Positions 1-5,245 of a stretch of DNA of 6,269 nucleotides are shown here, in pieces. The stretch spans positions 1 to 6,269 of the forward strand of contig JAJRUK010000333.1 in NCBI GenBank assembly GCA_024277835.1, given 5' to 3'. This stretch comes from Planctomycetota bacterium (lineage in GTDB: Bacteria > Planctomycetota > Phycisphaerae > UBA1845). Position 1 is the first letter of the stretch; each line of letters begins with the position of its first letter. A program made the translations under genes and the position numbers. The notes beneath the pieces are model-generated. The model saw only the letters and a list, made by a program, of their open reading frames with translations, did no database searches and was not told the origin of the DNA.

Positions 1-69
1 CCTGATCGGGGATACGACCTCCGATCCGAGACCACGAAACTACCTAAAGGGAGGCTCGCTTCATAGTTT

Positions 70-145
70 CATGGTCCACGCTTGCGTGGCCATGCTCGCG
101 TTAGAAGCATGATCGACGCCCCATGCCCACGCAAGCGTGGGCATG
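70..145. repeat. Pair of inverted palindromic elements (REP/BIME-like) upstream of the duplicated genes
   Basis: Two palindromes face each other. The right one (122-145) is a perfect inverted repeat: an 11-base arm CATGCCCACGC, an AA centre, and the arm GCGTGGGCATG. The left one (70-94) has the same design with a TT centre and one bulged T at 75. The two are also inverted copies of each other: 76-94 matches the complement of 122-140 with one mismatch, so they could fold separately or as one long hairpin. No ORF covers them on convincing grounds. The arrangement resembles the paired REP units of bacterial intergenic regions. A role as terminator of an upstream gene outside the window, or as a structured leader, is inference. 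Confidence 0.7.
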
Positions 146-150
146 CCACA

Positions 151-741
151 CTGCGACTCTGCCAACTCGCAAGCTTGAGGACTCACTGATAAGATTATGC
201 GAAAGCGTAACGCGATCGCCAAAAGTTGATCTGTGGAGTTGTGACGAGATTGTCCAAGAGTTGGTTAACCAGGGAGCTGTGGCCAGCGAATCCCGGTGGC
301 GACATCAGTCCGTTCGCGAAGCGGCCGAAGAACCAACCCCTGGCCTTTTGGAATATCCTCAAACAAAAGCGGTTGTCGTACTCGGTCCTCTATTACGCAA
401 CGTTGTTCGGATTTATGCTGTCCCTGTTCGACGCCTTCCCCGGATTGCCTCGCTGGACGACGCTCGCCCTGATCCTCTTGGCAATGCTTTCGGAGATATC
501 ATGGGCGCTCGCAGCACGGCGCGCCCGCCTGCAACTCGTACGCAAGTTGCAAAGTGCCGACATGCATATCTGCGTGACTTGCGGCTACTCTCTTCGAGGG
601 CTTCCGCCGCAACATAGTTGCCCGGAATGCGGGACGGAATATGACGTAACCGAACTGTGCCCGGCGTGGGAGTACTGGATTAAAAAACGCAGGCTACCCG
701 AAGCATTCGTCAATTCTCAATCGAAAAAAGAACCGGAGTGA
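151..741 (+). repeat. Tandem duplication, copy 1 (590-bp period)
   Basis: This segment aligns without net gaps to 741-1331 at a constant offset of 590. Matching blocks include the leader (161-199 against 751-789, four mismatches), a 37-base identical stretch across the start codon (235-271 against 825-861), and the zinc-ribbon and C-terminal coding part. Similarity fades left of about 151 and just after the stop codons. The unit therefore contains its own 5' leader plus one gene, as expected from a tandem gene duplication. The central coding part is much more diverged than the ends. Confidence 0.85.
241..741 (+). CDS. Small membrane-anchored zinc-ribbon protein, paralogue 1
   Basis: This gene encodes a 166-residue protein of unknown function. 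Residues 1-45 are polar. Two hydrophobic stretches at about 47-66 and 73-90 are probable membrane segments joined by a short loop, followed by a basic patch (RRAR, about 93-96). The C-terminal part holds a four-cysteine zinc ribbon: C111 and C114 in CVTCGYSLRG, C127 and C130 in CPECG. A conserved tail PAWEYW, then KKRRLP, follows. The GTG start at 241 is chosen because the next gene starts at the equivalent GTG in an identical sequence context. An in-frame TTG at 226 is the alternative, with a stop at 208 limiting the frame. GGAG lies only two bases before the GTG, too close for an ideal ribosome site. The CGYxLRGLP/CPECG ribbon is one I know from many planctomycete proteins. Zinc binding is well supported; any partner or ligand is unknown. 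Confidence 0.8.
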   Translation: MTRLSKSWLTRELWPANPGGDISPFAKRPKNQPLAFWNILKQKRLSYSVLYYATLFGFMLSLFDAFPGLPRWTTLALILLAMLSEISWALAARRARLQLVRKLQSADMHICVTCGYSLRGLPPQHSCPECGTEYDVTELCPAWEYWIKKRRLPEAFVNSQSKKEPE

Positions 742-1331
742 CGCGACCCCGCCAACTCGCAAACCTGAGGACTCGCTGATAAGATCATGAGTCGGCGAAA
801 TGCACTCGCCGAAACATTGCACTCGGAGTTGTGACGAGATTGTCCAAGAGTTGGTTAACCAAGGAAGTGTGGTCCGCCGACCCGAACGCTACGATGCACC
901 CGTTCGGAAAGCAGCCGAAGGACCAACCGCAGGTTTTCTGGGAGATTCTCCAGGGCAGGCGTTGGACATATTTCGTTCTCTACGCTTCAGCGTGCGCTGG
1001 CTATTTCTTATGCTCGTTTGAAGTGTTCCTCGGAATTCCAAGCTTCGCTGAATACGCGTTCATCCTGTCCGCCGTCGCGGTGGCCTTTGCATGGTCGCAG
1101 GTGGGACGAAGTGCCCGTCGGCGTTTTGTGCGCGGACTCCAAGAGACCGATATGCATACCTGCATGACTTGCGGCTACTCCCTTCGGGGGCTTCCTGTGG
1201 AACACAGTTGCCCCGAGTGCGGAACGGCCTACAACGCGACGGAGCTTTGTCCGGCGTGGGAGTATTGGATAGAAAAACGCAGACTACCCGCCGAGTTCGT
1301 CAAGTCCCAATCTGCGAGAGAACCGGAATGA
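741..1331 (+). repeat. Tandem duplication, copy 2 (590-bp period)
   Basis: This is the second unit of the tandem duplication, beginning right at the stop codon of the first gene. It repeats the leader (751-830) and the gene (831-1331). The proteins have equal length and align without gaps, about 57 percent identical by my count (95 of 166). Identity is 100 percent over the first 10 residues, about one third over residues 51-100, and about 76 percent over residues 101-166. Confidence 0.85.
831..1331 (+). CDS. Small membrane-anchored zinc-ribbon protein, paralogue 2
   Basis: This is the tandem paralogue of the preceding gene, also 166 residues and also of unknown function. Hydrophobic stretches at about 45-66 and 74-91 predict two membrane segments, with a basic stretch RSARRR after them. 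The zinc ribbon has C111 and C114 (CMTCGYSLRG) and C127 and C130 (CPECG), with the tail PAWEYW and EKRRLP. The GTG start at 831 is the first good start after a stop at 780-782, and the duplicated context supports it. A 15-codon upstream ORF (787-834) ends in a TGA that overlaps this GTG as GTGA, so translational coupling is possible. Only 90 bp separate it from paralogue 1 on the same strand, but its own leader copy suggests it may carry separate signals. It converges on the minus-strand methyltransferase gene. Confidence 0.82.
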   Translation: MTRLSKSWLTKEVWSADPNATMHPFGKQPKDQPQVFWEILQGRRWTYFVLYASACAGYFLCSFEVFLGIPSFAEYAFILSAVAVAFAWSQVGRSARRRFVRGLQETDMHTCMTCGYSLRGLPVEHSCPECGTAYNATELCPAWEYWIEKRRLPAEFVKSQSAREPE

Positions 1332-1375
1332 CGCGGCTGACATGCGAGCACCGCAGCGAGAATCGATCGACCCAA

Positions 1376-1478
1376 CCGAGCCGCGACGGTAAGGAAGCGA
1401 TGTCTGCCAAACGCACTGGCATCTCAGGAATCTGGATCGTTGCCGCCCCGGGTTCGCTCCCTCACGGTCGCGGCTCGG
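1376..1478. repeat. Inverted repeat pair between convergent genes, possible bidirectional terminator
   Basis: The arms 1376-1400 and 1454-1478 are 25 bases each and reverse complements at 22 of 25 positions. The right arm begins with TCGCTCCCTCACGG and ends with CGCGGCTCGG. The spacer is 53 bases and holds no evident gene. The right arm ends seven bases from the stop codon of the minus-strand methyltransferase, and the left arm starts 44 bases after the stop of paralogue 2. RNA from either strand could fold into a long stem. There is no clear T-tract, so it is either a dispersed repeat pair or a non-canonical terminator. I have an unverified impression of similar sequences in other planctomycete genomes. 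Confidence 0.65.
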
Positions 1479-1484
1479 ATAAGG

Positions 1485-2465
1485 TTAGCAGGATAGGACG
1501 TACTGAATTTCGGCTGGTTCCGAAAGGTTGGATAGTAAATTCAAATCAGGATCGCACATCGGTTCAAGCAACTCGCAAAACAAATCAACCCACTCCGACT
1601 TGATCGATGCGCGAGTCTCCGGCGAGAGCGCGTCCGTCATCTTCACCAAGAGCGGAGCGATGGGCCTTAGGCCGATGTCCCAGATGTGCGAGTGCGTCGC
1701 CGTGACGAACGGCGTCGCCTCGACAATCGACAAACCCGCTTTGGCGAACCGCTTCTCCGACGTCCCACGATCACACAGCGATGGCCAGCAATCTAGCCGA
1801 CCCCGCCCGATGATATCTAGAAAACGCTTGCCAAGCGTGCTCTCATATTGCGATAACGTGTACCCGCGCATCGCGTCGAGTTTCACCTGCAAAACAACTC
1901 GCCCGCCCGGTCGCACGATTCGAGACAACTCCGGCAGAAAACCGTCGATGCACTCAACCCAATAGGCAGAATTGCAATACACCGTTTCAAACGAGTCATC
2001 CTCAAATGGGAGCGGTTGGTTGTTATCATGCTCGACGAGTTCGCCGTAGAAATTCAGCTTCCCCGCCTTCATCAGCATCGATCGCTTCATATCCGCGCCG
2101 ACATCGACCCTGCAACTCGGTGCAGCGATCATCTTCGGCGCGTAACCATCACAAACGGCATCAAACATGTCCGCATGATGATCGCGTACCTTCTCGAGAT
2201 CGGCCACACTCTGAAACACGTCAAAATCCGGCGAAAACTGACCGCCGCAATGCAGAAATGTGAAAATCCCGTCCCCGCAGCTCACGTCGATACTCGGCGA
2301 ACCTAGCTCGAAGCGCGAAAGCGCCTGACTGCGAAGCGTCATCCAAAACGCGTTCTCCGGGCGAAGCCAATAGACATGAACGAACCGCCGAAGCATCTCC
2401 GCCCGCGACGTAGGGTCCGCTGTGCGGACCGACCCCGCCGATGGATTGGTTAGAGCGTCTCGCAT
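1485..2465 (-). CDS. Class I SAM-dependent methyltransferase
   Basis: The 326-residue product is a Rossmann-fold methyltransferase of the Methyltransf_11/25 type. Motif I is at about 58-66 (SIDVSCGDG, the SAM-binding glycine loop). The post-strand-4 region is PLPFEDDSFETVYCNSAYWVE at about 151-171, written here as PLPFEDDSFE plus TVYCNSAYWVE. The late motif ELSRIVRPGGRVVLQVK is at 179-195. About 85 residues separate motif I from the DDSF region, more than in compact family members, so there is an insert (about 75-135). The C-terminal third (about 230-326) has no recognised signature and could set substrate choice. The ATG at 2465 is preceded by GGAGG seven bases upstream, which favours it over the ATG at 2396. 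That start puts a palindromic repeat inside the coding sequence as residues 13-19 (VRTADPT). Its position after a polysaccharide deacetylase suggests cell-surface glycan or lipid modification, but the substrate is not determinable. It is probably soluble. Confidence 0.82.
   Translation of the reverse strand: MRDALTNPSAGSVRTADPTSRAEMLRRFVHVYWLRPENAFWMTLRSQALSRFELGSPSIDVSCGDGIFTFLHCGGQFSPDFDVFQSVADLEKVRDHHADMFDAVCDGYAPKMIAAPSCRVDVGADMKRSMLMKAGKLNFYGELVEHDNNQPLPFEDDSFETVYCNSAYWVECIDGFLPELSRIVRPGGRVVLQVKLDAMRGYTLSQYESTLGKRFLDIIGRGRLDCWPSLCDRGTSEKRFAKAGLSIVEATPFVTATHSHIWDIGLRPIAPLLVKMTDALSPETRASIKSEWVDLFCELLEPMCDPDLNLLSNLSEPAEIQYVLSC
2410..2430 (+). repeat. GTAG-hairpin REP element inside the methyltransferase 5' coding region
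   Basis: This 21-base element is GTAG followed by a hairpin with arms GGTCCGC and GCGGACC around TGT. It is identical to the copies at 2583-2603 and (inverted) 2624-2644. Read on the minus strand it is stop-free and encodes VRTADPT at the N-terminus of the methyltransferase, upstream of the conserved fold. Confidence 0.85.
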
Positions 2466-2472
2466 TCGCTCG

Positions 2473-2477
2473 CCTCC
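2473..2477 (-). promoter_or_regulatory. Strong ribosome binding site of the methyltransferase gene
   Basis: On the minus strand GGAGG stands seven bases before the ATG at 2465, within ACCGGAGGCGAGCGA. This near-ideal Shine-Dalgarno site decides the start in favour of 2465 over the internal ATG at 2396, so the repeat-derived residues are probably translated. Confidence 0.7.
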
Positions 2478-2544
2478 GGTTTTATTGGGTACGGGTGGTC
2501 GAGGTTGTCGGGACAGACGGGGTTGTTTGTGCGACCGGGGGTGC

Positions 2545-2565
2545 CGGGTCGATGACCCGACCTAC
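2545..2565 (-). repeat. Variant GTAG-hairpin REP-like element
   Basis: On the minus strand this reads GTAG, then GT, then CGGGTC-ATC-GACCCG, a six-base-pair hairpin. The architecture matches the neighbouring identical REP copies (GTAG tetranucleotide 5' of a short hairpin with a three-base loop) but the stem sequence differs. It lies head to head with the element at 2583, with 17 bases between the two GTAG ends. Confidence 0.55.
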
Positions 2566-2582
2566 GGAAATTCGCTGTCACC

Positions 2583-2644
2583 GTAGGGTCCGCTGTGCGG
2601 ACCAACGTTGGGGTTTTTGTGGTGGTCCGCACAGCGGACCCTAC
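2583..2644. repeat. Inverted REP pair (BIME-like), possible terminator between deacetylase and methyltransferase genes
   Basis: Two identical 21-base REP elements (2583-2603 forward, 2624-2644 reversed) face each other. With one extra pair they form a perfect 22-base inverted repeat (2583-2604 and 2623-2644) around an 18-base G/T-rich spacer containing GGGGTTTTTG. Each element alone is GTAG plus a seven-base-pair hairpin. The right element overlaps the stop codon of the deacetylase gene. In RNA the pair could form one very stable stem that may end or attenuate transcription from the deacetylase into the methyltransferase, or protect the upstream mRNA 3' end. The GTAG-plus-hairpin form is the known hallmark of REP elements mobilised by RAYT (TnpA-REP) transposases; no such transposase is in this window. 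Confidence 0.85.
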
Positions 2645-3690
2645 ACTCTTGCGCATCCGCCGGCCTCCTCGTTTAATCGGGTGGCCACATGAATCGTATC
2701 GATCCGCGGAATACGCAACGGGTCACAACCCGGTTCCAGAAACTTCGATTGCGTCGTAAAAGCGTGAACGAATCCCGCCTCCGCGAGCTTCTCCGCCCCA
2801 GACTCAGGAATTCCGCCATAAGGAAACGAAAAAGGTCGCATATCTGGTCCGAGTCCGTCTCGCAGCGTAAGGGCACATCGCGCGATGTCTCTTCGCACCG
2901 CGGCCGGCGAAAGACGCGCGTATGAGTTGTGTGTATACCCGTGGCCACCGATTGTATGACCGGCGGACTGCATTTTCACGACGTCGTCCCAACCAAGATA
3001 CCAGTGCCTCGCCCATCGCGACGGCGAGCCGACCTCGGCGTGAAAAACCTGCTCGAGCGCCTTATCGCGAAGCTCGATCGGAAGATCAATCGTCAGGAGA
3101 TACTTCAAGTAAGCACGCACCGGCGACTCATAATGGTATAGCTTTGTAGCTTGAGAGTTGTTCGCGGCCTCCGGTTCAAAAAGCGCCAGCGTCTGAGCTT
3201 CCGCCCCGAGCGTGACCAGTTCGTCGCGCAGTTTGTAGAGAAGCGTTTCGGCATCCATGCGCGAAAGAAGAATGTGCGTCGCGTGAGCGCAAAGAAGTCG
3301 CTGCTGCGTCAGCACAGCCCCCGCGACAAAAAAGACGCCGCGTAGCTTGCGATCTTCAAGAATTGGAAAGACCGTCTCAGCATGATCCGTGAGACCGTCG
3401 TCGAACGTCAGCAGGAAAGACCGACGCGGAATACTCTCTCGCCCGTTCATCCATGCGTAGAGCATCGGCCAATCGATCGGTTCGTGCGTTCGGCCAAGCT
3501 CGTCAAGTTGAGAGGCGAACTCCCCCGCACTTGGCCCGACCACCCCGCGATAGCTCCCCACCGACTCTGGACGCGTCAGGGCGTCCACGTCGTGGACGTA
3601 GTGATACATCACGACCAAAACCTGCGGAGAATCCAGGTCCAATACCACGCCTTTTCCCGCTCCCTGTTCCGCCCCTTGTTGCCCATTCAT
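2641..3690 (-). CDS. NodB-type polysaccharide deacetylase family protein
   Basis: The 349-residue product belongs to carbohydrate esterase family 4 (NodB homology domain), metal-dependent hydrolases that remove N- or O-acetyl groups from polysaccharides or peptidoglycan. An opening strand VLVVMYHYV is at 24-32. Motif 1 is TFDDG at 95-99 (catalytic and metal-binding aspartates). Motif 2 is GGHGYTH with metal ligands H250 and H254, and motif 3 is RPFSFPYGG at 285-293. RIPRI near 326-330 and H309 fit the later motifs. About 150 residues separate motifs 1 and 2, roughly 100 more than in a minimal NodB domain, and that insert is mostly helical in character. No signal peptide or membrane segment is visible, so export is unclear. 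I chose the ATG at 3690; an in-frame GTG at 3711 is possible. Neither has a clear Shine-Dalgarno site, and GATAAT just upstream of the ATG could allow a leaderless transcript. The stop codon lies within a REP element. It follows the E3 gene by 73 bp on the same strand. Confidence 0.85.
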   Translation of the reverse strand: MNGQQGAEQGAGKGVVLDLDSPQVLVVMYHYVHDVDALTRPESVGSYRGVVGPSAGEFASQLDELGRTHEPIDWPMLYAWMNGRESIPRRSFLLTFDDGLTDHAETVFPILEDRKLRGVFFVAGAVLTQQRLLCAHATHILLSRMDAETLLYKLRDELVTLGAEAQTLALFEPEAANNSQATKLYHYESPVRAYLKYLLTIDLPIELRDKALEQVFHAEVGSPSRWARHWYLGWDDVVKMQSAGHTIGGHGYTHNSYARLSPAAVRRDIARCALTLRDGLGPDMRPFSFPYGGIPESGAEKLAEAGFVHAFTTQSKFLEPGCDPLRIPRIDTIHVATRLNEEAGGCARV

Positions 3691-3763
3691 ACGCGTATTA
3701 TCGGGTCGCACGGGGTCGGACTAGACCAATACTCCGCAACGATCTCGCGTCTCGTGGGCTTTG

Positions 3764-5152
3764 CTAGCGGGAAATATGCGCCGCCTCGCCCAGCATCTCC
3801 GACAGCGTCGGATGCGGATGAATCATGGTGGCGATGTCGTAACCAACCGCCCCCATTTCCACCGCGAGCACCGCCTCCGAGATCATCTCGCCCACGTGCG
3901 TCCCGGCGAGTCCTACCCCCAGAACGCGATCGGTCCCGTTCTCCAAAATGAGCTTCGAGACGCCGTCTGTTCGACCAATCGCAACAGCGCGACCGCTCGC
4001 GCTCCACGGCATCTTCTTAATCTTAAAATCAAGACCCTTGGTCTTCGCTTCCTCTTCGGTCAGACCAGCCCACGCGATTCCCGGATCGGTAAATACCACA
4101 GCCGGGATCGCCCGTGGTTCAAAAACGACGTCCTTACCCGCGAGTTGATCCGCAAGCACCATGCCCTCGTGCTGCGCTTTGTGCGCGAGCATCGGGTCGC
4201 CAATCACATCGCCGATCGCATAAATCTTGGCAGAACTCGTCTGGAAATTGTCGTTGACCTTGATAAATCCGCGATCATTAAGAGCAACGCCCGCCTTATC
4301 CAGCCCGACGTCCTCCGTATTCGGTCTGCGACCCACAGCCACCAATACCTTCGCAAACGTTGTTACTTTCGGCGCGTTTTTCCCATCGAACGAAACATCG
4401 ATCCCGCCCTTGACCTCTTTCATCCCGGTCACACGCGTCTCAAGACAAATCTCCGCGAAGTCGTCCGCCAATCTCTTTGCCAATGGGCGAACAAGATCGC
4501 GATCACATCCGGGAAGAAGCGACGGCGTCATCTCAACAACGGTCACCTTCGAACCAAACCCCGCGTACACCTGCCCAAGCTCAAGGCCGATGTATCCGCC
4601 GCCAATCACCAGCAGCGTCTTGGGAATACTGTCGAGGTTCAGCGCCGTCCGCGAACTCAACACATTTTCCGACTCGATCTGAATCCCGCGCAGCTCGATC
4701 GTCCGCGACCCCGTCGCCACAATCGCCCGCTTAAACTTCACGCGCGGAACGTCGCCGCCTTCGATCGCGGCGTATTTTCCATCTTCAAAACGCGCGATCC
4801 CCGTCAGTCGCTCGATCTTATGCTTCTTACAAAGCATATCCAACCCGCCGGACAGCTTGCCGATAACGGAATCCTTCCATCCGCGCATCGCAGCTACGTC
4901 GAGCTTGGGCTTGGAAAAAGTGACGCCCATCTGCTTCGCACTCGCGGCTGCGTGCATCGTCTCTGCCATCGCAAGATACGTCTTGGACGGAATACAGCCT
5001 CGATGCAGACAGACCCCGCCAAGCGCCGGCATGCGATCCACGATCGTCGTTTGAATACCGTTTTCCGCCGCACGAAACGCCGCGTGATAACCGCCAGGCC
5101 CCCCGCCAATGACGAGCAGATCCGTATCCTGAGTGAACTCACCTACAACCAT
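3764..5152 (-). CDS. lpdA: Dihydrolipoamide dehydrogenase (E3 of 2-oxoacid dehydrogenase complexes)
   Basis: This cytoplasmic flavoprotein re-oxidises E2-bound dihydrolipoamide and reduces NAD+ (EC 1.8.1.4). It is complete at 462 residues, the usual family length. The FAD-binding GGGPGG is at 16-21. The redox-active disulfide is C48 and C53 in GGVCLHRGCIPSK. The NAD-binding GGGYIGLELG is at 184-193, and the second FAD contact AIGD is at 312-315. The dimer-interface catalytic dyad is H447 and E452 in HPHPTLSE. No N-terminal lipoyl domain is fused. The ATG at 5152 is preceded on the minus strand by AAGGA nine bases upstream. The gene lies 93 bp downstream of the E2 gene on the same strand, the classic order E2-E3 of pyruvate dehydrogenase operons, so it probably serves that complex and perhaps other lipoate-dependent complexes. 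Mercuric and glutathione reductases are excluded by the active-site context and the C-terminal motif. Confidence 0.95.
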   Translation of the reverse strand: MVVGEFTQDTDLLVIGGGPGGYHAAFRAAENGIQTTIVDRMPALGGVCLHRGCIPSKTYLAMAETMHAAASAKQMGVTFSKPKLDVAAMRGWKDSVIGKLSGGLDMLCKKHKIERLTGIARFEDGKYAAIEGGDVPRVKFKRAIVATGSRTIELRGIQIESENVLSSRTALNLDSIPKTLLVIGGGYIGLELGQVYAGFGSKVTVVEMTPSLLPGCDRDLVRPLAKRLADDFAEICLETRVTGMKEVKGGIDVSFDGKNAPKVTTFAKVLVAVGRRPNTEDVGLDKAGVALNDRGFIKVNDNFQTSSAKIYAIGDVIGDPMLAHKAQHEGMVLADQLAGKDVVFEPRAIPAVVFTDPGIAWAGLTEEEAKTKGLDFKIKKMPWSASGRAVAIGRTDGVSKLILENGTDRVLGVGLAGTHVGEMISEAVLAVEMGAVGYDIATMIHPHPTLSEMLGEAAHISR

Positions 5153-5245
5153 GAGCGGCTGTCCTTCCTGAGTGATATGTTCTAATAGAACCCAACAAAC
5201 GCGCCGCTCCCGCGCAGAGGCAAGCGCATCCGAATGATTCCGAGT

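Noticed and set aside
123..617. Plus-strand ORF overlapping zinc-ribbon gene 1 in another frame
   Set aside because: It starts inside a palindrome, and its frame is not conserved as a long ORF in the second copy, whereas the zinc-ribbon frame is conserved over its full length.
1528..1965. Plus-strand ORF antisense to the methyltransferase
   Set aside because: The minus-strand reading has clear SAM-binding motifs and a strong ribosome site; this one has neither.
2410..2644. CRISPR array
   Set aside because: The repeats are 21 bases, irregularly spaced and in both orientations, each with its own hairpin. This fits REP elements and not a CRISPR array.
2450..2656. Minus-strand 68-codon ORF in the deacetylase-methyltransferase gap
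   Set aside because: It consists largely of translated REP sequence and overlaps the start of the methyltransferase and the end of the deacetylase. No independent evidence supports it.
3691..3729. Sigma-70-like promoter for the deacetylase (GATAAT at 3697-3702 with TTGGTC upstream, minus strand)
   Set aside because: The spacer between the two hexamers is about 21 bases, too long for a standard promoter, and planctomycete promoters are not well enough known to call it. A leaderless start at 3690 remains only a possibility.
3761..5185. A 474-codon plus-strand ORF antisense to the E3 gene
   Set aside because: The opposite strand encodes a textbook dihydrolipoamide dehydrogenase with all motifs. 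The plus-strand product is Arg/His-rich with no recognisable domain, as expected of a shadow frame in GC-rich DNA.
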